Source of the DNA: an uncultured Gammaproteobacteria bacterium
GTDB taxonomy: Bacteria; Pseudomonadota; Gammaproteobacteria; Pseudomonadales; Pseudohongiellaceae
Direction of reading: 5' to 3'
Assembly (NCBI GenBank): GCA_913058135.1
Contig: CAJXPR010000036.1
Location: forward strand, 1-32,125
Length of the DNA stretch: 32,125 nucleotides
Each line of letters begins with the position of its first letter. Within the stretch, counting starts at the first letter, position 1. Position numbers and translations under genes: made by a program. The notes beneath the pieces are model-generated. The model was given only the letters and a program-made list of their open reading frames with translations, had not been told where the DNA came from and searched no databases. This document shows, in pieces, positions 15,026 through 22,611 of the stretch.

Positions 15026-15562
15026 TCAGGCCGCTTGCCAGCGTGGCTGGTAGCGGCGCACAAACTCATAGGTGCCAAACAGCAGCATGGTGTACAGCGC
15101 GTCACCCAACAACGAGCGGCCGAAGAACGGTATCGCGCTGAGATAACACTGCACAAATCCATCCAGCGTGCGCGGGTAATACATCAGCCACGCACTCAGG
15201 TTGGAGAGGACAAAAAACACCGTCGCCGAGGCCAGTACTGCGCCTACCAGTCGGCCGGGCGAACGCTTTTGCGCCAGCCAGACACGACCGATTACCGCGC
15301 TGCAATAGAATCCGAGGTAGACCAGTGCCATGGCCGGCAGCGCGTAAAAGCCACTGATCGCGTCACTGACCAGCAATGCCGCAACCGGGACCAGCCAGGC
15401 CATCCGATGAGGCAACAGCGCGCCGGCAAACAGCCCCAGCGCACCGATCGGTGTCACGTTCATCGGATGCGGCAGCAGGCGTATGGCTGCCACCAAAACT
15501 ATCAGTGCAACGATGGTCAGCAGCTGAGACTTTCCCATATTTCTGATTATGGTCGTGGGCAT
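15026..15562 (-). CDS. DUF6580-like membrane protein, candidate corrinoid transporter
   Basis: 178-residue membrane protein with five to six hydrophobic helices. The motifs RLLPHPMNVTPIGALGLFAG (about 28-47), PVAALLVSD (about 59-67) and CYLSAIPFFGRSLLGDALY (about 139-157) match my memory of the DUF6580 putative transport family. It resembles the small S components of ECF transporters in size and helix number. Cys87 and Cys139 are the only cysteines. It sits between the receptor and binding-protein genes of a cobalamin-riboswitch operon, with gaps of 10 nt on both sides, so a role in moving cobalamin or a precursor across the inner membrane is likely but not demonstrated. The start at 15562 lies 7 nt after the receptor stop; Met9 is an alternative. 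Confidence 0.75.
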   Translation of the reverse strand: MPTTIIRNMGKSQLLTIVALIVLVAAIRLLPHPMNVTPIGALGLFAGALLPHRMAWLVPVAALLVSDAISGFYALPAMALVYLGFYCSAVIGRVWLAQKRSPGRLVGAVLASATVFFVLSNLSAWLMYYPRTLDGFVQCYLSAIPFFGRSLLGDALYTMLLFGTYEFVRRYQPRWQAA

Positions 15563-15572
15563 GTTTTGCTCA

Positions 15573-17450
15573 TCAGAACTGGTAGCGTGTGGTCAGCAGC
15601 GCCGTGCGGCCATAGGTGTTGTAGCCGTCAACGACCTGATAGTCCTTGTCGAAAAGATTGCCAATCTTCAGCTGCACGCTCAGGTCGTCAATCAGCTGAT
15701 AGGCAAGTGCCAGGTCAAACACAGCGTTGCCGGCCACCGTCGAGGTACCGTAGGTAACCGGATCAACATCCTTCTGGGCACCACGCAAAAGCCAGGTCAC
15801 ACCCACATCCAGTTTCTGAAACCGGCGCGAGATCCCGGCGCTGAGGATTTCATTGGGTCGGCGCAATAACTCTGCGCCGGTGTCACTGTTCTCGTGATCC
15901 AGCAGCGTCAGCGCGGCGTTGGTATCCCAGCCCAGCCAGTTGCCCTGGATCGCCAGCTCGACACCATTGATGGTGGCGCGATCGACATTGGTCAGGCTGG
16001 TAAAGGACGCATCGGTGGTGATCAGGTTTTTGATCTCGTTGCGAAACGCATTCACCGACCAGCGCGCACCGCCGTGGTTACCGTCCAGACCGATCTCGAC
16101 ATTGCGCGAGGTCTCCGGCTGCAGGTCCGGGTTGCCGAAAAAGAAGAAGCCGGGGAAGTCGACATAAAGCTCTACCAGCGAAGGCGCCTTGTACGCCGTG
16201 CTGTATGAGGTCCACAACTGCATGCTGTCACCCAGGTCGGTGCCAACGGCCACCTTGCCCGTGGTTTCGCCACCAAACTGTTCATTGTCGTCGTAGCGCA
16301 GCGACAGAGTGGTATCGACCGATCTGTTGCTCAAGGCAAACTGCGTATCCAGCACGGCAAACACAGCGCTGTTGTCGCGTGCGGTGTCGGTCTGTGTGGC
16401 GCCGCTCATTTCGTACAGCAGATCTTCGGATTCGAAATCCGCACCCAGCACCACGGCGTTGTTGTCACCCAGCTGCACATGGTTTTGCCAGTTGATGGCA
16501 TCGCGCTCGGTGCGGCTGCGTGAGGCGAACGTGCTGTCGTCAACGCTCTCATCACTGAAGCGGGACAACTGCAGATCGCTTTGCCAACTGTCTGTCACCG
16601 GCAAACGCACACCCACGTGCGCAGTGCGGCTTTCACCATTGTTGATACCACCGTCGTATTCCAGCTGCGAATCGGTCAGATTGTAGCTGCCACGCAGCGC
16701 CGCGCCATTGCTGAACTCATGGGCAATGGACAGGCTGGCCGCGTCATTGTCGTAGGCACTGGTGCGCGCGCTGGGCGTGGGAGTATGGATGGGCTGGATG
16801 CCATCAGTCTGATGGTGCGAGACATTGACGGCGAGGGCAGTATTATCGCCGCGCAGGTTGAACCCGCCGCTGCCATTGTAGGTAGATTCGGTGCCGGCAG
16901 CCGCGCTCAGGTTGCCACTGAAGCCGGCATCAGCATCACTGCGCGCGGCCTGTTTGGTGAAAATCTGTATCACGCCACCAATGGCATCGGCGCCATAAAG
17001 ACTGGACTGTGGGCCGCGCACAACTTCAATGCGTTCGATCTGCGCCACCGGGATATTCTCCAGCCGGGCGAAACCCTCGCTGGCGGTGTTGGCCTTGACG
17101 CCATCTATCAGAATCAATGTGTGGTCAGAATTTGTGCCGCGCATGAACAGACTGGTCTGCGTTCCCTGGCCACCGGTGCGGGCCATCTGGATGCCCGGCG
17201 CACCGGCCAGCAGATCAAACAGACTCTCGGCCTGCGATGCTTCGATATCGTCCAGCGTAAAGACGGTGGACGCGGCCAGGGTTTCTCCCAGCGGTTGCGC
17301 CAGCCGGTTGGCAGTGACAATGACTTCCTGGGTTTCGATGTCTGTGCCTGTCTGGGCGGCAACGCCGGCAGCCAGTGGCAGTGTGGAAAGCAGAAAAGCG
17401 GCACAGCTGAGCGCTGTGGTATATATTGTTTTAGAAGATTTTTTCAACAT
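15573..17450 (-). CDS. btuB: TonB-dependent receptor, BtuB-like
   Basis: 625-residue outer-membrane receptor, the size of BtuB (about 600). Signal peptide about 1-32 (ending LAAGVAAQ). TonB-box-like EVIVTANRLAQP at about 41-52. Plug domain about 55-170 with QTSLFMRGTNSDHTLILIDG and IERIEVVRGPQSSLYGADAIGG. The remainder is a 22-strand-type barrel ending in the expected C-terminal Phe (RYQF). With the riboswitch upstream, vitamin B12 or a related corrinoid is the likely substrate, with TonB-ExbBD supplying energy. ATG at 17450 is chosen because a signal peptide follows directly; the frame extends to 17681 through the riboswitch region and cannot be coding there. No strong ribosome site is visible, consistent with riboswitch control. 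Confidence 0.9.
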   Translation of the reverse strand: MLKKSSKTIYTTALSCAAFLLSTLPLAAGVAAQTGTDIETQEVIVTANRLAQPLGETLAASTVFTLDDIEASQAESLFDLLAGAPGIQMARTGGQGTQTSLFMRGTNSDHTLILIDGVKANTASEGFARLENIPVAQIERIEVVRGPQSSLYGADAIGGVIQIFTKQAARSDADAGFSGNLSAAAGTESTYNGSGGFNLRGDNTALAVNVSHHQTDGIQPIHTPTPSARTSAYDNDAASLSIAHEFSNGAALRGSYNLTDSQLEYDGGINNGESRTAHVGVRLPVTDSWQSDLQLSRFSDESVDDSTFASRSRTERDAINWQNHVQLGDNNAVVLGADFESEDLLYEMSGATQTDTARDNSAVFAVLDTQFALSNRSVDTTLSLRYDDNEQFGGETTGKVAVGTDLGDSMQLWTSYSTAYKAPSLVELYVDFPGFFFFGNPDLQPETSRNVEIGLDGNHGGARWSVNAFRNEIKNLITTDASFTSLTNVDRATINGVELAIQGNWLGWDTNAALTLLDHENSDTGAELLRRPNEILSAGISRRFQKLDVGVTWLLRGAQKDVDPVTYGTSTVAGNAVFDLALAYQLIDDLSVQLKIGNLFDKDYQVVDGYNTYGRTALLTTRYQF

Positions 17451-17594
17451 TATGCAATCTCTCACCCGAGTGCGTGTTATTAAACGCCGGGAAGGAAACT
17501 GCAACGGAAGCGGGCCATGAGAGTGCCGGAAATCCAGGGGAAACCGGTACCCGTGCACAGGGAACAACATCCGCAGCACTGCCCTCCGCAGCGT

Positions 17595-17819
17595 GTCGTT
17601 GGCATCAGGCCGGTCTCCGGGCTTACAAGTTATAACTGTCGTGGTGCTGACAGCTATCAAGCCGCATCGCCTTCCCATCAAAAATAGCGCAGGCGCTGAA
17701 TGACAGTGGCATATCGATTTGGCTTACTTGCTTACCGTTGCGGGGGCAGCGTTGGCATTGACGGTGGTCGCACCAACTTCCCGTTTAATTCTGCTGTCTG
17801 AAAGCAGAACACCTGAAGC
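17595..17819 (-). promoter_or_regulatory. Cobalamin riboswitch
   Basis: The minus strand carries the conserved cobalamin-riboswitch core in order. A GGGAA-x3-GGTG block lies within 17783-17766 and CGCAACGGTAAG at 17742-17731. GGGAAGGCGATG is at 17676-17665, and the B12 box AGCCCGGAGACCGGCC is at 17623-17608. Outer boundaries are approximate. It lies 5' of the BtuB-like gene with about 150 nt to the start codon. By analogy it represses the whole three-gene unit when cobalamin is plentiful, probably by blocking translation or by early termination; I cannot tell which. Confidence 0.92.
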
Positions 17820-17826
17820 GGCGCTA

Positions 17827-17855
17827 ATGGTAGGTGATTATGGGGGGGAAGGCAA
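17827..17855 (-). promoter_or_regulatory. Sigma-70-like promoter of the cobalamin unit
   Basis: On the minus strand TTGCCT (17855-17850) and TACCAT (17832-17827) are separated by 17 nt. Transcription would start near 17820, exactly at the 5' edge of the riboswitch, which supports the call. Confidence 0.5.
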
Positions 17856-17865
17856 CTTTGAGTGA

Positions 17866-17888
17866 GCCCCTTCAAGAACTGAAGGGGC
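17866..17888 (-). terminator. 8-bp hairpin after the TPR gene
   Basis: GCCCCTTC (17866-17873) and GAAGGGGC (17881-17888) pair perfectly around a 7-nt loop, 16 nt past the TPR-gene stop and just upstream of the cobalamin-unit promoter. There is no T-tract, so factor-independent termination is uncertain, but the location suits insulation of the two units. Confidence 0.5.
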
Positions 17889-17904
17889 CGCCAGAAGCAG
17901 TATC

Positions 17905-19611
17905 TTATGGTTGAGCCAGTTTGATATCTGCTTTCTTCCAGACTTCCTCGAACTCTTTCTGCAGCGCCATGGCTTTATTGCGGTTACCCATTGATTGCTC
18001 CGCCCGAGCCAGGCCATGCAAAGACCAGCCGTTGCCGGGGAATCGTTCCAGATCCTGGCGGAAGGTCTCCGCGGCAGCGTCGTGTTCTCCTGCCGCCAAC
18101 AGAACCTCGCCGAGTTCCTGTCGCACGGGCACCGACCACTCTGGCGGCTCACCGTAGAGCATGGCATCTTCGTTACGTACCGCTGCACGCATATGGGTTT
18201 CAGCCTGGTCAAAATCCCCCCGGCTTTCCGCAATCCGGCCGGCCAGTACTTCCTGAGCCACTGCCAGAATGTCCGCAGAGCGGTTGAACTCCATCCTCAG
18301 GGGCTGTACCTCGGTTCCACTGGCTATTGCCTTCAGCTTGTCCAGTTCCCTGGCCGCAGCATCAGTGTCGCCGGTGGCCGCCAGTGCCCGTCCGGTGGCG
18401 TAGTGCCACATGGCCTGAGCATGGGGCAACTCAATGCCCGGCTCTGGCGTGGCCAGTATTCGCTCCCAGTCACCGGCTCGAACCCGCATCTGCAGGTGAC
18501 GCGTGCGCCAGTGTTGCAGGAAGTCCATTCCCGGCGTGCCCATCATCTCGTAAGGTACGAGGCTGGCGACTTGCTCGGCCGCCTTGACGGCATCCTGACC
18601 TCGTCCGATCATGAGTGAGGCAAACCCCAGGAAGTCGTAGTTGTGTGGATAATAACCCGCCGTGTACATCCCTGCGCCAGGGCGATGATCCCGGATATAG
18701 CTCTCATCGGCATGGGTTGCGTGTTCGTTGGCGGCAATGGCGTCCTCATAGCGGCCCACCCGAACATAGATGTGCCCGGGCATGTGCACAATATGGCCGG
18801 CCGCCGGCATCAGCGCTGCGAGCCGGTCGGCACATTCCACGGCGCGTTGCGGATAAAGTTTTTCAACGGCGTGAATGAAAAAGTGACACGCCCCTGGATG
18901 TTCCGGTGAACGGGCTACGACAGTCTCCAGGCGCTGCAATGCTTCCTCAATGCCCTCCTGGGGCTCGCCGGTTTCAGTCCAGTAATCCCATGGCCGCAAA
19001 TCCATCAGCGATTCCGCATGCAGTGTCTGGATCTCGTCGTCAGCGGGGTGGCGCGTGGCCAGTGTGCCCATGGCCGTGGCATATGCCTGGTCCAGATGCG
19101 AGCGGTTAGCTGGCGGCTCCGGTACATAGCGCACAGCCTGTGCGTCTATCAGGCTGCGCTCTTTCGCTGATTCATCGTCCAGCACCTGCTGCGCTTGTTG
19201 TATCGCTGCAAACGCGGCCATACCGGAAGCGGCGTCCATAGGCATATTGATATTGGGTCCAAAGGCCAGCGTTTCTCCCCAAAAGCACATTGCGCAAGAC
19301 GGATCCAGGCGCTGTGCTTCCCGAAAAGCCCGGATAGCTTCGGCGTGGTTGAATGCATAGTACAGTCTCAGGCCCTGGTCAAAATACGCCTGCGCCTGGT
19401 CACTGCTGGTGGTGATCGTGTAATGGTGGTTACCAAGGCCATCCAGCAGTGGCACGTCTTCAGCGGCCGTGATGGAAGCCATTGGCAGTAATGACAGCAA
19501 CAGTGACATGGCGTAAAATTTTGGTACGCGCGTTCGATATGTTCCAAACGGGTGCATGTCAGGTTTTAATGGAACGGTGTTCTGTGGCAATTTTTTCAGT
19601 AAATGGAACAT
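17905..19611 (-). CDS. Exported TPR-repeat protein
   Basis: 568-residue protein of tetratricopeptide-type helical repeats, a scaffold for protein contacts; no catalytic motif is seen. A basic N-terminus and hydrophobic segment (about 30-49, ending MASITAAE) suggest export. Repeats include AQAYFDQGLRLYYAFNHAEAIRAFREAQRLDP (about 73-104, given here as two adjoining repeat helices), followed by a Cys-x-x-Cys in SCAMCFWGETLAFGPNINMP. Later repeats include ECADRLAALMPAAGHIVHMP and C-terminal units (about 455-545). The CxMCxWG...GPNIN signature marks a recurring bacterial family of unknown role. ATG at 19611 has GGGAG eight nt upstream; Met at about residue 19 would also leave the signal segment intact. 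It is divergent from the GlxA-like regulator gene. Confidence 0.78.
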   Translation of the reverse strand: MFHLLKKLPQNTVPLKPDMHPFGTYRTRVPKFYAMSLLLSLLPMASITAAEDVPLLDGLGNHHYTITTSSDQAQAYFDQGLRLYYAFNHAEAIRAFREAQRLDPSCAMCFWGETLAFGPNINMPMDAASGMAAFAAIQQAQQVLDDESAKERSLIDAQAVRYVPEPPANRSHLDQAYATAMGTLATRHPADDEIQTLHAESLMDLRPWDYWTETGEPQEGIEEALQRLETVVARSPEHPGACHFFIHAVEKLYPQRAVECADRLAALMPAAGHIVHMPGHIYVRVGRYEDAIAANEHATHADESYIRDHRPGAGMYTAGYYPHNYDFLGFASLMIGRGQDAVKAAEQVASLVPYEMMGTPGMDFLQHWRTRHLQMRVRAGDWERILATPEPGIELPHAQAMWHYATGRALAATGDTDAAARELDKLKAIASGTEVQPLRMEFNRSADILAVAQEVLAGRIAESRGDFDQAETHMRAAVRNEDAMLYGEPPEWSVPVRQELGEVLLAAGEHDAAAETFRQDLERFPGNGWSLHGLARAEQSMGNRNKAMALQKEFEEVWKKADIKLAQP

Positions 19612-19689
19612 CACTTATTCTCCCGAATGTGTTGAGTGCGTTTATCAAGGTGTAACGCTGTCGGGCAATTTAGCCCTCCTTGACGAAAA

Positions 19690-19714
19690 CCACTAAAGCC
19701 ATTTGCGCCACTAA
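19690..19714 (+). promoter_or_regulatory. Direct repeat CCACTAA in the divergent promoter region
   Basis: CCACTAA at 19690-19696 recurs at 19708-19714, an 18-bp period, directly upstream of the AraC-type gene. AraC-family proteins often bind direct repeats about two helical turns apart, so this is a candidate autoregulatory site. The repeat is only 7 bp. Confidence 0.3.
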
Positions 19715-19729
19715 CTGGACGGATAGGCC

Positions 19730-20809
19730 ATGGACAAGCAAATAAAGACCAGAATTGGCATTCTGATATATCCGGAAACCTCAGCGTCAGTGATCCTGGG
19801 TATGTATGATCTGTTTCGCTCTGCCGGCCGCGACTGGGGACTGGTGATCAACGGTCAGCCTGGGCCGGAGTTGCTGGAGTGCCTGCTGGTAGCGTGCGAC
19901 GCGGGGCCGGTGCGGGTGATGAACGATGTGGTCATCGTGCCTCACACCACCCTGGACGACTGCCCACACCTGGATATCGTCTGTGTACCGGAAGTGGCAT
20001 TGCCGCCGCATACGCCACTGGCGGGACGTTTTGGCCGGGAAATTGAATGGTTTAGTCGACGTTATCAGCAAGGTGCTGTACTGGCCGCGGTCTGCTCTGG
20101 CGCTATGTTGCTTGCCGAAAGTGGCCTGCTGGAGGGCCACGATGCCACCACCCATTGGGCCTGGTGCGATTGCATGACACAACGTTTCCCCGGTATCAAT
20201 GTGCAACCACGTCGGGCCCTGGTGGTTAGCGGGGAGGGGCAGCGCCTGGTGATGGCCGGGGGTGGCACCTCCTGGATGGACCTGACTCTTTATCTCATCG
20301 CTCGCACCCTGGACGTGACTGCGGCTATGCAGGTGGCCCGCATGAACCTGATTGACTGGCACCATGTCGGTCAACAGCCCTTTGCGACACTGTCCTGCAA
20401 TCGGCAGGTGGAGGATTCGGTGATCGCCCGCTGTCAGCAATGGATCGCCGAACACTATCAGGAGCCTAACCCGGTCAGCGCGATGACCGCATTGTCAGGC
20501 CTGCCAGCGCGTACGTTCAAAAGGCGCTTTCAGCAAAGTACCGGCATGATTCCGCTGGAGTACGTCCATGCCATGAGGCTGGAAGAGGCGAAACAAATGC
20601 TGGAGGCTACCAGCCTGCCGGTTGAAGCCATTGCAAACGAAGTGGGATATGAGGACGCTGGCTTTTTCAGTCGCCTGTTTCGGCGCAAGGTTAATCTCAC
20701 GCCCGTGCAATACCGCAAACGTTTCGGGGCACTATTGCAAATGAGGATGCTGGACAGCGGTGTCGCGGGTCTTAACGGGTCTTCCATACAACGGGATGTT
20801 ATGAGTTAG
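19730..20809 (+). CDS. GlxA-like AraC-family regulator with DJ-1/PfpI domain
   Basis: Cytoplasmic transcription regulator of 359 residues. The N-terminal DJ-1/PfpI (class I amidotransferase-like) domain spans about 8-190. It contains a nucleophile-elbow Cys122 in AVCSGAMLLAESGLL and His142 in ATTHW; in this family the domain usually senses a ligand rather than acting as an enzyme. The C-terminal AraC domain (about 240-335) has two helix-turn-helix units, the second with VEAIANEVGYEDAGFFSRLFRRKVNLTP. A tail of about 25 residues follows. ATG at 19730 opens the frame with a typical first strand (TRIGILIYP). It ends one nt before the convergent diguanylate cyclase gene. The TPR gene, divergent from it, is the nearest target candidate. 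Confidence 0.88.
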   Translation: MDKQIKTRIGILIYPETSASVILGMYDLFRSAGRDWGLVINGQPGPELLECLLVACDAGPVRVMNDVVIVPHTTLDDCPHLDIVCVPEVALPPHTPLAGRFGREIEWFSRRYQQGAVLAAVCSGAMLLAESGLLEGHDATTHWAWCDCMTQRFPGINVQPRRALVVSGEGQRLVMAGGGTSWMDLTLYLIARTLDVTAAMQVARMNLIDWHHVGQQPFATLSCNRQVEDSVIARCQQWIAEHYQEPNPVSAMTALSGLPARTFKRRFQQSTGMIPLEYVHAMRLEEAKQMLEATSLPVEAIANEVGYEDAGFFSRLFRRKVNLTPVQYRKRFGALLQMRMLDSGVAGLNGSSIQRDVMS

Positions 20810-20810
20810 G

Positions 20811-21974
20811 TTATGGGCCGCATCTGGCCTGCACGGACAATAAGCAAACCTGATCGCGACCACCATCTTTAGCCTGGTACAACGCCTGGTCGGCGACTCG
20901 CAGCAAAGCGGACAATGCAGCCGGCGACCCGCTGACAGCAAGACCGATACTGACCGTCGGCGCTGGAGAGATGGTGACTCCATAAGCAGCAAAACCACAT
21001 CGAATCGCCTCGGCAATTTTTACCGCCGCCGCCTCTTCATGATCGGGCAGCAGAACTGCAAATTCCTCGCCCCCAAGGCGCCCGGAAATTGCGGCGTTCC
21101 CAGCCACCTCTGTGATACGGCGGCCAATTGACTCTATGACCGCGTCACCAGCAGCATGGCCATGGGTGTCGTTTATACGTTTGAAATGATCCAGGTCCGC
21201 AATCATCAGGGCAGCGGGTTGGCTGTTTTGCGCACAGTGCTCCAAGGCCACGTTTGCTGCCGTTTCAAACCCGCGACGGTTCAGCAGGCCGGACAACAGA
21301 TCGGTGTTGGCCTGACGATGAAGTTCGTCGGTCAGGTCGAGGGCGATGGCCACAAACAGCGCAATGGCCAGTGTTACCGTCATCAGCACATAGGTGAAAT
21401 GGACCATTCCCCAGTAAAAGGATTGCTCGAGCGCCGTGTAGTTACCAAAACTTTCCGGAATCAGAAATGCCAGTACTGGCCGCAGGATAAAAAGCGCCAA
21501 CGTAAAACACAGCACGCCGAAAACCAGTCGATCGGAATAACGATGGTTTTCGATTCTTGCGAGCTTTGCAACGGTGATGATCACCGGAATGGTCAGACTG
21601 ACACTGACAAGTGCGATCCGGGCAACGAGGTTGGGCTGGATAATCAGATACCAGGACAGGATGGCCATCGTCATCGTGATGAGCAGCGTCAGTGTGCGCA
21701 CTGACGGCGTAATATGACGGCGCTGCAGCGGTGCAGCCATCAGGGTACTCACGCCGGCAAGGAAACACAGGTTTGAAAAGATACGCTGCAGATCGTACGG
21801 CCAGGCCGGCAGGATATCCTGTATGACAAATCCGGTGGCGGAAAGCAGAAAACCGATAGCGGCGCTCAGGCTGTAATTCAGTTCGCGTTGGTTAAGCCAC
21901 AACAGGAAAAAGGCAGCACCGAACAGGAAGCCGATACTGGGACTTAGCAGTGAAATCAATAATTGTCCCGACAA
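20811..21974 (-). CDS. Membrane-anchored diguanylate cyclase (GGDEF)
   Basis: 387-residue inner-membrane protein making cyclic di-GMP from two GTP. About six hydrophobic helices (about 5-215) precede a GGDEF domain (about 225-380) with NTDLLSGLLNRRGFE, LMIADLDHFKRINDTHGHAAGD and the active-site loop GRLGGEEF, an intact GG[D/E]EF signature. The inhibitory I-site (RxxD six residues before GG) reads GNAA and so is absent, predicting no product inhibition. A TTG at 21974 is chosen as start because GGGAG lies six nt upstream; the frame also offers a TTG at 22004 without a ribosome site. No recognised periplasmic sensor domain is seen. Confidence 0.85.
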   Translation of the reverse strand: MSGQLLISLLSPSIGFLFGAAFFLLWLNQRELNYSLSAAIGFLLSATGFVIQDILPAWPYDLQRIFSNLCFLAGVSTLMAAPLQRRHITPSVRTLTLLITMTMAILSWYLIIQPNLVARIALVSVSLTIPVIITVAKLARIENHRYSDRLVFGVLCFTLALFILRPVLAFLIPESFGNYTALEQSFYWGMVHFTYVLMTVTLAIALFVAIALDLTDELHRQANTDLLSGLLNRRGFETAANVALEHCAQNSQPAALMIADLDHFKRINDTHGHAAGDAVIESIGRRITEVAGNAAISGRLGGEEFAVLLPDHEEAAAVKIAEAIRCGFAAYGVTISPAPTVSIGLAVSGSPAALSALLRVADQALYQAKDGGRDQVCLLSVQARCGP

Positions 21975-22120
21975 GACGGACTCCCTTGCCCCGGCCGATA
22001 ACAAGCAGGCGGGGACAGCATACTGAGCGTACCGGGCTGTTGCGGTCTCTCAAAAATGCAGTATACCGCTGCCGGGCTTTTATTTCATTTTGCCAATGTG
22101 GCCACTAACTTGCCATGTAG

Positions 22121-22149
22121 TTGACTGCTCAAGCAAATAGCAATATACT
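22121..22149 (+). promoter_or_regulatory. Near-consensus sigma-70 promoter of the MarR gene, with possible operator
   Basis: TTGACT (22121-22126) and TATACT (22144-22149) are separated by exactly 17 nt. An imperfect dyad GCAA-TATAC-TTGC (22140-22152) covers the -10 box, where MarR-type repressors often bind to their own promoters. The promoter is confident; the operator is inference. Confidence 0.75.
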
Positions 22150-22182
22150 TGCGCGATCAAACATATCGCAAGGAGTATTCTT

Positions 22183-22602
22183 ATGACGACCTCACCACAA
22201 AGCGAGCTCATTCTCAAACTCGCAGCGCTCCACGCCAAAATCCAGAAGCAGATCGCCGGTCCGCTGTCATTCCATGGCATCAGCTTTACCGAGTATCTGG
22301 TGCTTCGACAATTACACGCCGCCCCGGAGCGCAAAATGCGCCGGATCGACTTGGCCCAGCAGGTCGGACTCAGTGCATCGGGCGTGACCCGCTTGCTTAA
22401 TCCCATGGAGAAAGTGGGACTGATCAGCAAGGAAGAAGCTGCGCGAGATGCCAGGGTCAGTCTGGTCACGCTAACAACCGCCGGCGAAACCATTTTTACG
22501 GATGCCGATGCCACCTTCGGGCAGGTCGCCCAGGCAGTTCTAAGGCCGCTCAGCGGCGAAGATCAGAAGCGTCTGGGGGCTCTGGCCGGCTCGCTGCTCT
22601 GA
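22183..22602 (+). CDS. MarR-family transcription regulator
   Basis: 139-residue winged-helix protein of the usual MarR length. The recognition region is about 38-100: SFTEYLVLRQLHAAPERKMRRIDLAQQVGLSASGVTRLL contains helices 2 to 4 (written here as adjoining segments). The wing follows with LISKEEAARDARVSLVTLTTAG, where D-x-R is the typical MarR wing signature. Flanking helices (about 8-28 and 110-138) would form the dimer. AAGGAG seven nt before ATG 22183 supports the start. It is convergent with the methyltransferase-esterase gene, with a 9-nt gap, and divergent from the diguanylate cyclase gene. The likely ligand is unknown. Confidence 0.9.
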   Translation: MTTSPQSELILKLAALHAKIQKQIAGPLSFHGISFTEYLVLRQLHAAPERKMRRIDLAQQVGLSASGVTRLLNPMEKVGLISKEEAARDARVSLVTLTTAGETIFTDADATFGQVAQAVLRPLSGEDQKRLGALAGSLL

Positions 22603-22611
22603 TCCCGCGAG

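Noticed and set aside
16581-17483. 300-codon plus-strand frame opposite the BtuB-like gene
   Set aside because: Shadow of a receptor with clear plug and barrel motifs; high GC makes long antisense frames common.
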